Origin: a virus
Virus record (IMG/VR): IMGVR_UViG_3300032397_001031
Location: 1-24,220 of that record
Length of the DNA stretch: 24,220 nucleotides
Reading direction: 5' to 3' (one strand)
Within the stretch, counting starts at the first letter, position 1. The number at the start of each line of letters is the position of its first letter. Of the stretch, positions 6,614-13,973 are shown one piece after another. A program made the position numbers and the translations under genes. The notes below the pieces were generated by a model that made no database searches, had not been told where the DNA came from, and saw only the letters and a program-made list of their open reading frames with translations.

Positions 6614-6633
6614 AGCCAGGAAGCCAGGAAGCC
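6613..6633 (+). promoter_or_regulatory. Tandem ribosome-binding unit (two copies)
   Basis: The 8-nt unit AAGCCAGG occurs at 6613-6620 and 6621-6628, followed by AAGCC and ATG 6634. Most neighbouring genes have one copy of this start-associated sequence. The duplicated Shine-Dalgarno-like AGGAAG could raise or tune translation of the VWA gene. Confidence 0.55.
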
Positions 6634-8175
6634 ATGAATAAACCCGCGAAACTATCCGATGCGACACGAGCGGCGCGACGCGAGATCGAGTTCGGTCTCG
6701 ACGCGACCCGAACCGTCGGGGACTGGAATCGTTATCTCGTCTCCACTGAGGTCGACCGAGGCGGGGAACTGGCCGAAGCGAGCACCATCGTCGCCGCCCC
6801 TCAGTGGCCGAGCGTTCTCCGGGAGTCGTTCTCGGCACTGTATGGTGGCCCCGACGACTCGGAGAACGTCGGAGGCGGGTCCTCCGGGTCGTCGTGGGTC
6901 CGTTCGGTCGTCGAGACGATCTCTCGGGTCCCCGAGTGGGTCGACCTGTCCGCTCGGACCGTTGGCGACGAGTGGGCCGCGGGACTGGCGACGGCGGCGA
7001 TCGCGACTCGGGTGTCGAGTGCGGTTCAGGACATCGCCCCGACCTCGGATCTCCGAGAGGCGAGCGACCGTCTCCGAACTCTCTCGGATCTCCTGGAGGA
7101 TCTCCGGGGGGAACTCTCGGACCCTCCGACCGCTCCGCAGGCGGCACGAGTTGAGGACCTTTCGAGGCAGGTCGAGGTCGCTCAGTCTCAGCTCGATCTC
7201 GCTCAGGCCGAGGCCGACGCCGCTGTCGCGAAGTTCGGGGAGAGGACGTCGCAGAATCAACTGAGATCCCTGGCGGCTCTGGCGGCGAGTGAAGCGACTC
7301 AGGAGATCGACCAAGTCCGGGCGGCCCTCCGAGGGTTCGGGGCGGGGTCCTCGGCGGGAACGTCTCTCCGGGTGAGTGGTCCCCGTGACGAGATCGTGAA
7401 GTTCCTCCGAGGTAATGCTCGGCTGTCGAGGATCGGAGTCCTCGCCGGACGACTCCGGGCCGAGGCCGCCAGGAAGCGGGCGAACCGAACCACGTATGCC
7501 CGATCTGAGGTCTCGTCCATTCGGACCGGGAGCGACATCGCTCGCCTCGTCCCGTCCGAACTGACGTACCTCTGCGACGACGACCTCGAACTCGTCCTGC
7601 TGCGGAAACTGTCCGAGGGGTCCGCCCTAGAGTACGAACTGAGCGGAAACGAAACGAAAACCCGCGGCCCGATTGTGATCTGCGTCGATGAGTCCCTCTC
7701 CATGGCGGGCGACCGGAACGAATGGGCGGCGGCGGTCGTCCTGACCCTCGCAGAGACCGCCGCGAAGGATCGGCGGGCGTTTGTCGTCGTCCACTTCGAT
7801 ACCACTGTTCAGAGGGTCGACGAGTTCAACCCGGCGGCGGGGATCGCGTTCGGGGATCTCCTCAAGTGTGTCGATCACTTTTCAGGCGGGGGCACCCGGA
7901 TCTCCGAGGCCCTCCGCTCGGCGACAGACATCATCGCTCGCCAGTCGGGACCGATGGCGAACGCCGATATCGTCCTCGTCTCCGACGGGGCGGACCACTC
8001 AGGAGAATCCCCGGAGGCTCTCGCGGCCCTGGCGGGTCTCGGGGCGTCCATTCACGGGGTCGCCATCGGGTCAGAGTTCATGCCTATCCTGCGGGGTGCG
8101 TGTGCGTCGTATGTCTCTCTCTCGTCGTCGGACCTCGGCAAAGAGGGAACGATCGACTCTGTTCTTTCAATCTGA
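6634..8175 (+). CDS. VWA-domain protein with intact MIDAS, ViaA-like partner of MoxR
   Basis: The 513-residue protein has a long helical N-terminal part with a coiled coil at about 170-240 (SRQVEVAQSQLDLAQAEAD) and a C-terminal von Willebrand A domain from about 345. All metal-site elements are present: DESLS (352-356), T421 in GGGT and D451 in SDG. VWA proteins of this type bind Mg through the MIDAS site and act as adaptor or effector of MoxR ATPases; ViaA with RavA is the best-known case and has the same order of a helical N-terminus and C-terminal VWA. The start follows a duplicated ribosome-binding unit, and the 5' leader matches that of the MoxR gene, so both are probably made in concert. 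The substrate is not identifiable. Confidence 0.9.
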   Translation: MNKPAKLSDATRAARREIEFGLDATRTVGDWNRYLVSTEVDRGGELAEASTIVAAPQWPSVLRESFSALYGGPDDSENVGGGSSGSSWVRSVVETISRVPEWVDLSARTVGDEWAAGLATAAIATRVSSAVQDIAPTSDLREASDRLRTLSDLLEDLRGELSDPPTAPQAARVEDLSRQVEVAQSQLDLAQAEADAAVAKFGERTSQNQLRSLAALAASEATQEIDQVRAALRGFGAGSSAGTSLRVSGPRDEIVKFLRGNARLSRIGVLAGRLRAEAARKRANRTTYARSEVSSIRTGSDIARLVPSELTYLCDDDLELVLLRKLSEGSALEYELSGNETKTRGPIVICVDESLSMAGDRNEWAAAVVLTLAETAAKDRRAFVVVHFDTTVQRVDEFNPAAGIAFGDLLKCVDHFSGGGTRISEALRSATDIIARQSGPMANADIVLVSDGADHSGESPEALAALAGLGASIHGVAIGSEFMPILRGACASYVSLSSSDLGKEGTIDSVLSI

Positions 8176-8200
8176 GGATTCGCCTCGTCGAATCGTCTCA
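8173..8200 (+). promoter_or_regulatory. Stop-codon hairpin with two-base bulge
   Basis: TGAG-GATTCG (8173-8182) pairs with CGAATC (8189-8194) and CTCA (8197-8200) around a 6-nt loop, with GT bulged on the 3' arm. It starts with the TGA of the VWA gene. It has the same design as the hairpin at 6126-6157. Without a T-run it is not a classical terminator. Confidence 0.45.
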
Positions 8201-8243
8201 AGTGTGAGAATGTTCATCCGCAAGTCAGAAAGCAGAGGAAGCC

Positions 8244-9461
8244 ATGCAAGTCGAGAAACTCCGCCGTGCACTAATCGTCACCAATTCCGAACTCCAGACG
8301 TTTCGGGACTGTCCTCGCAAGTGGGGGTTTTCCTATCACGAGGGGCTCCGCCCGCGGTCGACCCCGAAGGCCCTGACCTTCGGCTCGGCGTTTCACTCCG
8401 GGGTCGAGGCGTTGTATCGGACGATCGGGACTCTCCCGGCTGACGAGGTCGCGGAGGTCGCGCTCGCGGCGGGTCTCCAGTCGATTCGAGTCGCGTTCTC
8501 TCAGTGGATCGAGAGAGTCGAGGCGGACCCGACGTCGAGCATTGAATCGCTGTATGCCGACGCCGAGGAAGCGGTGGCGACCTCGTCGTGGATGCTCAGG
8601 CATTACGTCGAGACGTTCCGAGCTGACATCACTCGTCTCGTGCCCCTGGGGGTCGAACTCCCGTTCGCGGTGTCCCTCCGAAACTCCAGAGGCCGAACCC
8701 TTCCGGGCATCACTCACGCGGGGGTGATCGACCTCGTCGCCTACGATCCCGCATATGGCGATATCGTCGTTTATGACCATAAGTCGACGAGTTCGGAGAT
8801 CGGGGCGATCGACCGGAGAGTCGAGATTGACCCGCAGATGGCGGGTTACCTGAACGCCCTCGTCGAGACGCTCCGAGGGGACGTCTCGCATCTCGTCAAG
8901 GCGGCACGACTCCGCGAGTTCTGTCCCTCGTCCGACGAGGCGGCTCGGGCTCTCCTGAGTGGTTCGGCCCCGGTCGGTCGCGTCTCGTATAACGTCGTGC
9001 GTAAAAAGATGCCGAGCGTCCCGAAGGTGAACAAGGACGGGACCGTCAGTGTCGCCGCGTGTGACACTCTGCCAGGTCACTACCGCGCCGCTCTGGAGGC
9101 CCAGGAAGTCGAGAGAGGCAAGCCGGTCAAGCCGGAGCAGACCGAGTTCCTTGCTCGACTCACTCAGCGGGGCGATACGTTCATCGGTCGTCGGGAGTTC
9201 TTTCGGACCGGGAAAGAGGTCGAGGAATGGCGCTCCGAGACGTTCGAGCAGACTCGACTCATTCGGGCCGCGGAACGCGACGCCGCGCTTCGATACCGGA
9301 ACCCCGGACACTGTTCGAACCCGTGGTCGCTCCCGTGTTCCTATCGGTCGATCTGTCTCGACGACGCCCCCGAACTCCGGGCCGGGTTCACTAAGTCCGA
9401 GAGGCACTCAGAGGTTCAGGCAGCCGTCTCCCGAGAGTCGGCAGAAAGCGCAGGCGAGTGA
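8244..9461 (+). CDS. Cas4/RecB-like PD-(D/E)XK nuclease with probable Fe-S cluster
   Basis: The 405-residue protein starts with NSELQTFRDCPRKWGF, the typical first motif of RecB/Cas4-family nucleases. FGSAFHSGVEALY follows, then the catalytic core GVIDLVAYD (D163) and VVYDHKST (D178, K180). Four cysteines (C23, and C357, C365, C371 in CSNPWSLPCSYRSIC) are placed as in Cas4 and AddB enzymes that hold an iron-sulfur cluster. It is probably a DNA exonuclease that prepares ends for the recombinase encoded downstream. The start-associated variant GAAAGCAGAGGAAGCC precedes ATG 8244. The gene opens the recombination block and its stop overlaps the next start (TGATG). An adaptation-type Cas4 is ruled out by the absence of CRISPR genes. 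Confidence 0.88.
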   Translation: MQVEKLRRALIVTNSELQTFRDCPRKWGFSYHEGLRPRSTPKALTFGSAFHSGVEALYRTIGTLPADEVAEVALAAGLQSIRVAFSQWIERVEADPTSSIESLYADAEEAVATSSWMLRHYVETFRADITRLVPLGVELPFAVSLRNSRGRTLPGITHAGVIDLVAYDPAYGDIVVYDHKSTSSEIGAIDRRVEIDPQMAGYLNALVETLRGDVSHLVKAARLREFCPSSDEAARALLSGSAPVGRVSYNVVRKKMPSVPKVNKDGTVSVAACDTLPGHYRAALEAQEVERGKPVKPEQTEFLARLTQRGDTFIGRREFFRTGKEVEEWRSETFEQTRLIRAAERDAALRYRNPGHCSNPWSLPCSYRSICLDDAPELRAGFTKSERHSEVQAAVSRESAESAGE

Positions 9462-9901
9462 TGGCAAAGAAGAAAACCAAGGTCGACGCGAAGGCGGCAC
9501 GGGCAGAGGTCGTTCAGGCGTTTCGCAGTCAGTCCCCGACCGACCGCGAACGTCGGATGGTCCTCCAGTGGGCATCCTGGCAGGAGGCACGGGCATACCT
9601 AAAGAAGATCCGGGCCGACATGAAGATCGAGATCGAGCGGGCGGAGTCGTTCTTTACCGATGCGATCTCGACCGGGGTCGCCATCGGAGACGAGGACGCC
9701 GCCCTGCGTAAACTCCATGCGGTCGAGGTGTGTTATCAGGACTTAGAGGAAGCCCAGGCGAAGGCGAAGGATGCGATCGCGGGAGCGAGGGACGGGGTCG
9801 GGGCAACCGAGGCCGCGTTCGCTGAGTCCATGGAGGCTCAGAGTCAGCTCGATCTCGAATTCAATCGAGGGCTTGACGCCGTCGACGACTTAGATATTTA
9901 G
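9461..9901 (+). CDS. Unknown charged helical protein of the recombination block
   Basis: The 146-residue protein is rich in Lys, Glu and Ala. It has a basic N-terminus (AKKKTKVDAKAAR) and long predicted helices with heptad-like spacing through most of its length (about 25-135), ending in acidic DAVDDLDI. It is probably an elongated or coiled-coil protein. The ATG at 9461 shares its A with the stop of the nuclease gene; a GTG three bases earlier is the alternative start. Its place between a Cas4-like nuclease and a Sak4-type recombinase suggests an accessory recombination function, but I recognise no family. Confidence 0.75.
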   Translation: MAKKKTKVDAKAARAEVVQAFRSQSPTDRERRMVLQWASWQEARAYLKKIRADMKIEIERAESFFTDAISTGVAIGDEDAALRKLHAVEVCYQDLEEAQAKAKDAIAGARDGVGATEAAFAESMEAQSQLDLEFNRGLDAVDDLDI

Positions 9902-9932
9902 ACCCCCCGAAACGAAAGAAAGCAGGCAAGTT

Positions 9933-10898
9933 ATGAAAGCACTCCGATTCGATTCAGACGAGACGACCTATGTCAAAGCGTTGATCTATGGGAAGCCCGG
10001 AACGGGCAAGACGACGATGGGAGTCAGCGCCCCGAAGCCGTTGATCCTCCTCAGTGAGCGCCAGGGGATGACTCACATCCTCCAGGCCGCCCGCGAGTTC
10101 GGACACCGTCCGATCGGGGTTCTGTTCATGTCGGACCTCGCCGACTATCGGGCCGTGCTCCGCACGCTGATCCTCGCGACCCGCAACCCGGCGATGCGTT
10201 CCGGTCCGTTCATCGTCAAGGGCTCCGAGGGCGAGACTCTGTTCGAGTCCGACGAATGGCCCGAGACGATCGTTCTCGACTCTGTCACTGATGCGTGCCG
10301 ACTCGTCGATGCTCAGATTATGGCCGAGAGTCCTCCGAAGTTGGGCAAGGACAATTTGCCCGTGAACTCTGAGCGATATTGGAGCGTCCTCCGCGACCGC
10401 TGTGAGAAGTTGATCCGCGGGTTCCGAGATATCGACTTCCATGTTTTATATCTGTGCCTGGAGGACGACCGAACGATCGGAGAGGGAGAGGAGGCCGAGC
10501 GAAAGGTCGGTCCCGCTCTCCCGATGCGTTCGCTCCCCGACACCATCGCAGCGGCAGTCAACGTCGTCGGGGTGATGTCTCGTCGGATTCAGCGAGGGGA
10601 GGGCGAGGCGAAGATCGACTACATCGTTCGCACCGTCGGTCCTCAGTGGTATCTGCTCAAGCCGTTCCGACCTCTCCGAGATACTGAGGTGCCGAACTTC
10701 TCTGAGTGGATTCGGAGAATCACGAACCCGGAGGCAATCCCTGTCCCCGAGTTCCTCTCCGACGAGGCGTCCCCCTCTGTCTCCCCGGATAAGACTCCCC
10801 CCGTGCCGAAGGTGCGACCCCGGTCGCGACCCCGGTCTGCCGTAGCGACTCCACTCAAAACAAGCGACGATAAGAAAGTGAGCGACGATAATGTTTGA
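9933..10898 (+). CDS. Sak4-like RecA-fold single-strand annealing protein
   Basis: This 321-residue protein matches the phage RecA-like NTPase (AAA_24, Sak4) pattern. It begins KALRFDSDETTYVKALIYGKPGTGKTT, with the P-loop at residues 20-27, and continues with a Walker B-like strand ETIVLDSVTD, a central HVLYLCLEDD strand and a C-terminal disordered Pro/Arg-rich tail (about 285-321). Sak4 proteins anneal single-stranded DNA and work with a phage SSB, which here is the next gene, overlapping by 8 nt. The start follows AAAGAAAGCAGGCAAGTT, a second variant of the start-associated sequence. The reaction is ATP-stimulated strand annealing during phage replication and recombination. Confidence 0.85.
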   Translation: MKALRFDSDETTYVKALIYGKPGTGKTTMGVSAPKPLILLSERQGMTHILQAAREFGHRPIGVLFMSDLADYRAVLRTLILATRNPAMRSGPFIVKGSEGETLFESDEWPETIVLDSVTDACRLVDAQIMAESPPKLGKDNLPVNSERYWSVLRDRCEKLIRGFRDIDFHVLYLCLEDDRTIGEGEEAERKVGPALPMRSLPDTIAAAVNVVGVMSRRIQRGEGEAKIDYIVRTVGPQWYLLKPFRPLRDTEVPNFSEWIRRITNPEAIPVPEFLSDEASPSVSPDKTPPVPKVRPRSRPRSAVATPLKTSDDKKVSDDNV

Positions 10899-11397
10899 CC
10901 CCTCCAAAGCAGAACCGGGCGAAGCCGCCCTACCCTCCGGCGAGTATCTGCTCGCGATGATTTCGTTCGAGCGAAAGTTCGGGCGGGAGAGTCGTCGACC
11001 GTATATCCGAGCGAAGTTCAAGGCGTTCTCAGGTCCCTGCAAGGGGCGGACGTTCTTCGCCGCGGTCGGGGTCGATCTGACCTCTCCGGGCATCAGGTCC
11101 CGCCTCGCCTTGTACTGCAAGTGCGTGGGCCAGTCGGAACCCTGGGACCCCGAGGACGATCGCCAGTTCGGCGACGTGTTCCTCGGCAAGCCGTTCAAGG
11201 CGTCAGTGAAAACGACGCAGAACGGGGACTACACGAACAATGACATCGCTCGATTCCTCCCCGAACTCTCGGCTCGGGAGGAAGCGGCCTGCGATGCGTT
11301 CTGGACTGATTGGGTCGACCGGCAGGAGGGCAAGGCGAGCGACGGGTTCTCCGACGACGAGGGAGACGACGACGACGCCGACGCGATCCCGTTCTGA
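10891..11397 (+). CDS. ssb: Single-stranded DNA-binding protein
   Basis: The 168-residue protein starts with a beta-rich domain of DUF669-like character (PSGEYLLAMISFE, then RPYIRAKFKAFSGPCKG). It ends in a long acidic tail, SDDEGDDDDADAIPF. The last residues match the DDDIPF tip by which bacterial SSB recruits repair and replication partners, so this is most likely an SSB that can dock host enzymes. It overlaps the Sak4 gene by 8 nt, a known functional pairing, and probably stimulates that recombinase. The downstream gap contains a hairpin and a tRNA-like fold rather than a standard terminator. Confidence 0.85.
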   Translation: MFDPSKAEPGEAALPSGEYLLAMISFERKFGRESRRPYIRAKFKAFSGPCKGRTFFAAVGVDLTSPGIRSRLALYCKCVGQSEPWDPEDDRQFGDVFLGKPFKASVKTTQNGDYTNNDIARFLPELSAREEAACDAFWTDWVDRQEGKASDGFSDDEGDDDDADAIPF

Positions 11398-11407
11398 TAG
11401 TTGAAAG

Positions 11408-11432
11408 CTCGACCGGATCTGTTCCGGTCGAG
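11408..11432 (+). other. 10-bp hairpin after the SSB gene
   Basis: CTCGACCGGA (11408-11417) pairs perfectly with TCCGGTCGAG (11423-11432) around a TCTGT loop. It lies 11 nt after the SSB stop. No T-run follows, so termination would need to be non-standard. It could act together with the tRNA-like fold just downstream. Confidence 0.55.
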
Positions 11433-11438
11433 TACCAT

Positions 11439-11481
11439 GGTCGGCAAGGTGTCGCGGGTTCGAGTCCCGCTCCGACCGCCA
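11439..11481 (+). other. tRNA acceptor/T-arm-like minihelix with encoded CCA
   Basis: The T-arm is canonical: stem GCGGG (11454-11458) and CCCGC (11466-11470) around TTCGAGT. The 3' acceptor strand TCCGACC, discriminator G and CCA follow (11471-11481). GGTCGG at 11439-11444 pairs with CCGACC at 11472-11477, giving an acceptor stem with only a 9-nt linker where the D and anticodon arms should be. A complete tRNA cannot be drawn: no other 5' acceptor strand exists upstream. It is either a tRNA remnant or a tRNA mimic acting as an mRNA processing signal. Confidence 0.6.
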
Positions 11482-11505
11482 AGGAAGCAAGGAAGCAAGG
11501 AAGCC
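11481..11505 (+). promoter_or_regulatory. Triple tandem ribosome-binding unit
   Basis: AAGGAAGC occurs three times in perfect tandem (11481-11488, 11489-11496, 11497-11504), followed by one C and ATG 11506. This is the highest copy number of the start-associated unit in the window; the first A is also the last base of the CCA of the tRNA-like element. Confidence 0.6.
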
Positions 11506-12213
11506 ATGACCCGACTCGTTCGCTCTCGTGTGATTCAGGCCCCGTCGACCTCAGTGTCGGCGGAACTCGCCGCTGCTCTGGCGGTCGCGACGACCGCCGC
11601 CCTCAGGGGAGACGACCCCTCGGACGTCCTCCGGGCGCTAGGCGACCGACTGAGGTCGTCCGGGATCGTCCCCGGTCGAACTCCCGGAGACGTGAAACGC
11701 CTCCCGCCGTCGACCTCAGGCGAGTCCCTGTCCGCCGTCCCGACGGTCTCCGAGCCTCCGAGGGAGACTCCTCAGGTCGCCCGAGACGTGGTCTCAGTGT
11801 TCGAGCATTGGAAGGTGGCGACGTCGAGGCCCCTGGCGAAGTTGACGACCGACCGGATCTCCCGAATCCGAGGGAGACTCCGAGAGGGTTATTCTCCCGA
11901 GACTCTGAGGAAGGCGATCGACGGATGCGCCGCCTCGGAGTTCCATTCAGGGACAAACGATCGCAATACGCGATACGACGACATTAGCTTGATTTGCCGG
12001 TCGGGTTCGACCGTCGAGAGGTTCGCCGAGATGTCGGCGAGTTCGTCCGACTACGTGTCCCCCGGTCCGGTCCGACGAACCCCCGAGCAGATTCAGTTCG
12101 ACGACGAGACCCGACGGCTCAAGGCCGAGGCGAAACTGTTACTCAGAGAGGGGAGGACCGAGGAATATGCAAAAGCCATTCAATCCCTGCGCTCACGTTC
12201 CGATGACCGCTGA
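11506..12213 (+). CDS. Probable replication initiator / helicase-loader protein
   Basis: The 235-residue protein has a variable N-terminal half and a C-terminal domain of the kind seen in phage replication proteins: VFEHWKVATSRPLAKLTTDR, RLREGYSPETLRKAIDGCA, SEFHSG and YDDISLICRSGSTVERFAE (about 108-192). That pattern (W..., RL..GYS...L..AI.G, YDDI.LI.R....VE.F) matches DnaD/DnaT-like or phage C-terminal domain proteins that load helicase at the origin. ATG 11506 was chosen because three Shine-Dalgarno units lie directly before it; the open frame begins earlier, inside the tRNA-like element. It lies after Sak4 and SSB, as expected for a replication block. The exact family needs a profile search. 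Confidence 0.72.
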   Translation: MTRLVRSRVIQAPSTSVSAELAAALAVATTAALRGDDPSDVLRALGDRLRSSGIVPGRTPGDVKRLPPSTSGESLSAVPTVSEPPRETPQVARDVVSVFEHWKVATSRPLAKLTTDRISRIRGRLREGYSPETLRKAIDGCAASEFHSGTNDRNTRYDDISLICRSGSTVERFAEMSASSSDYVSPGPVRRTPEQIQFDDETRRLKAEAKLLLREGRTEEYAKAIQSLRSRSDDR

Positions 12214-12826
12214 CGAAACGTCCCGAGCGTGGGCGACTGTCGGGGCTCTCATGTCCCCATACACCCCCGAGGCGCAACGGCACGGCATCGAGCTGAGTCT
12301 CGCCGCCGACGTCCTCGCGAACCTGGAGGATTATACCCGGAAGCCGTCGCCCCCTCGTCCTCTGGAGTTCGAGGACCTCACGACGCAGGCGATCGTTGAT
12401 AAGGTTCGATTCATCGCGGACTCGTCGCGGGCGAGCAAGGACGACGTCGAGTTCGTCCGGGACTTCGCTGAGTGGCGGTATCAGATCCTCTCGGCGGAGT
12501 CTGTGAACTCCGGTCGGGTCGAGGTTCTTATCTGGGCGATTGGGAAGTTGATCCCGTTCGCCTCCGAGTACGCAGAGCAGGCGACAGTCCTCCGACGTCT
12601 CCGCGAGTTCTGTTCGGTCGAGTGGGGTCTCGACCTCCCGTCCGTCCCCTCTCTCCGCGAGGGTCGGGCGATGGCGTATCGGGTCTCCCTCGACCTTGAC
12701 GAGTTGCCGAACTCCCTGCGGTCCCTGCGGGATGTCTCGACGGTCCGGGCAGTCAGTCGTGGCGGGGACCCGTCTCGGGTCGGATGGGCAAGCGAATTTG
12801 AACGAGAGAAAGAAGGCAAGCTATGA
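12167..12826 (+). CDS. Unknown protein of the replication block
   Basis: The 219-residue protein (207 if it starts at ATG 12203) is mainly helical. It contains PLEFEDLTTQAIVDKVRFIAD (two segments, about 66-86) and FAEWRYQILSAESVNSGR. I recognise no family. A GAGGAAT ribosome site supports ATG 12167, with a 47-nt overlap into the upstream gene; ATG 12203 gives a more usual 11-nt overlap but has no site. Translation is probably coupled to the initiator gene. Its C-terminal codons contain the start-associated sequence AAGAAGGCAAGCT of the next gene. Confidence 0.75.
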   Translation: MQKPFNPCAHVPMTADETSRAWATVGALMSPYTPEAQRHGIELSLAADVLANLEDYTRKPSPPRPLEFEDLTTQAIVDKVRFIADSSRASKDDVEFVRDFAEWRYQILSAESVNSGRVEVLIWAIGKLIPFASEYAEQATVLRRLREFCSVEWGLDLPSVPSLREGRAMAYRVSLDLDELPNSLRSLRDVSTVRAVSRGGDPSRVGWASEFEREKEGKL

Positions 12827-13437
12827 GCAAAGAAGGCAAGCAGCGTTTCGACATCCTACTCGGAGAACTGGCGAACACCCTCCGGCTCGGGGAGGGCGAT
12901 CACTTCGAAGTGAAGGGGTCTCGCGAGACTCGGACCGGGGTGCAGTTGAAGTATGAGGTGAGCGCCTTCGGGTCGCAGGCGAGTCTCGCGTTTGGGGAGG
13001 TTACGGGGACGGCCCCGAAGTCTCCAGAGATCGCGATTCTGAACGAGGGGGTGCGTGCCAGTCTGCTTGCTGTTCGCGGATTCCTGACTCCACTCGACCG
13101 AGTCGAGGGCACTCCCCTGGAGGGGTCGATCCTCGTCGACCTCGCCATGGCGTTCGCCATGGGCGCGGTGTTCGAGGCATACGAAAGTGGAGTCGTCGCG
13201 GGCGAAACGGGTCAACGCCGAAAACTGTTCGAGGCGTTCGTCGAGGTCGGTCGACGTTGGGCGACGCAGGCACACCCCTCGAACCGAGGGGCGAACCACT
13301 CGACGCACGAGGTCTATCCCGATCGCTCTGTCATGGTCTCCCGACCGTCGACTGACGATCTCTCGGACCGGGAGGCGGACGAGATCGCACGAGCACTCCG
13401 AGAGGCCGCGGGCGGTCGTTCAGCGGGGGACGCATGA
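12823..13437 (+). CDS. Unknown protein of the replication block
   Basis: The 204-residue protein overlaps the upstream stop as ATGA, with GAAAGAAGGCAAGCT as ribosome site. The first ~70 residues look beta-rich (GDHFEVKGSRETRTGVQLKYEV, in two strands), the middle is helical (LLAVRGFLTPLDRV) and the C-terminus is acidic and Arg-rich. No membrane segment, P-loop or metal motif is seen. The next gene, RusA, overlaps by 4 nt, so it probably belongs to the recombination operon, but its function is unknown. Confidence 0.75.
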   Translation: MSKEGKQRFDILLGELANTLRLGEGDHFEVKGSRETRTGVQLKYEVSAFGSQASLAFGEVTGTAPKSPEIAILNEGVRASLLAVRGFLTPLDRVEGTPLEGSILVDLAMAFAMGAVFEAYESGVVAGETGQRRKLFEAFVEVGRRWATQAHPSNRGANHSTHEVYPDRSVMVSRPSTDDLSDREADEIARALREAAGGRSAGDA

Positions 13438-13973
13438 CCTCGTCGGTCGACCTGAGGTTCGTCGTCCTGGGAGAACCGATCGCCAAGGCCAGGCCGAGGG
13501 CCAGTGCCCGAGGGTCTCGGATATTGATCTACACTCCGAGCGAGACGACACGATACGAGGAAGGGGTTCGGAAGGTCGCGGAGCAGGCCCGAGTCCGGCG
13601 GGCATCCGAAGTCGCCGACCTCTGGCCGATGGACGCTGCGAGCTATTTCGTCTCGATGGCGATATTCACGGGACGTCGCAACCCCGACGCCGACAACGTC
13701 GCGAAGTCGGTCGTTGACGGGATGATCGGCGCTCTGTACTCGAACGACAATCGGGTCGGCTGTTTCTTTCCCCCTCCCTGCCGGGACCTGAATCCCCGCG
13801 TCGAGGTCTCAGTTCGTGCGTTCGTCCATCGCCCATGGCTTGAGGTCGACCGGGTCTGCGTCGAGGGGGACGCCCTCGTCGCTCTCTGTTCTCGGGTCGC
13901 GAGTGCCAAGGGTCCGAGTCGGGCGCTTTTGCTCCGCGAGCTGAGAACTCTAGCCTCGGGGGGTGTGTCGTGA
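13434..13973 (+). CDS. rusA: RusA-family Holliday junction resolvase
   Basis: The 179-residue protein has the RusA pattern: VVLGEPIAKARPRAS near the N-terminus, YTPSETTRYEEGV (about 36-48) and the catalytic stretch NPDADNVAKSVVDGM followed by LYSNDNRV. The acidic residues D85, D87 and D105 match those that bind Mg in RusA, with D95 nearby. The enzyme cuts four-way junctions made during phage recombination, resolving branched DNA before packaging. E. coli RusA has about 120 residues; here the catalytic domain is followed by roughly 50 extra C-terminal residues. Its start overlaps the upstream stop (ATGA) and its stop overlaps the next start (GTGA). Confidence 0.9.
   Translation: MTSSVDLRFVVLGEPIAKARPRASARGSRILIYTPSETTRYEEGVRKVAEQARVRRASEVADLWPMDAASYFVSMAIFTGRRNPDADNVAKSVVDGMIGALYSNDNRVGCFFPPPCRDLNPRVEVSVRAFVHRPWLEVDRVCVEGDALVALCSRVASAKGPSRALLLRELRTLASGGVS

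Noticed and set aside
8244-9461. CRISPR-associated Cas4
   Set aside because: No cas1/cas2 or repeat-spacer array is present; the neighbours are Sak4 and SSB, which fits a phage recombination nuclease.
11408-11481. A complete tRNA gene (possible Gln CTG anticodon in the 11412-11428 hairpin)
   Set aside because: The 7-nt loop would have T at positions 37 and 38, and no upstream sequence can pair with the 3' acceptor strand as a 5' acceptor. The variable region would be far too long.
11439-11481. Phage attachment site carrying a host tRNA 3' end
   Set aside because: No integrase is visible nearby and the segment sits inside an operon between ssb and a replication gene. It stays possible only if a host tRNA match is found.
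11195-11507. Minus-strand ORFs opposite the tRNA-like element
   Set aside because: They are the typical antisense translations of tRNA T-arm sequence and overlap ssb; no ribosome sites.
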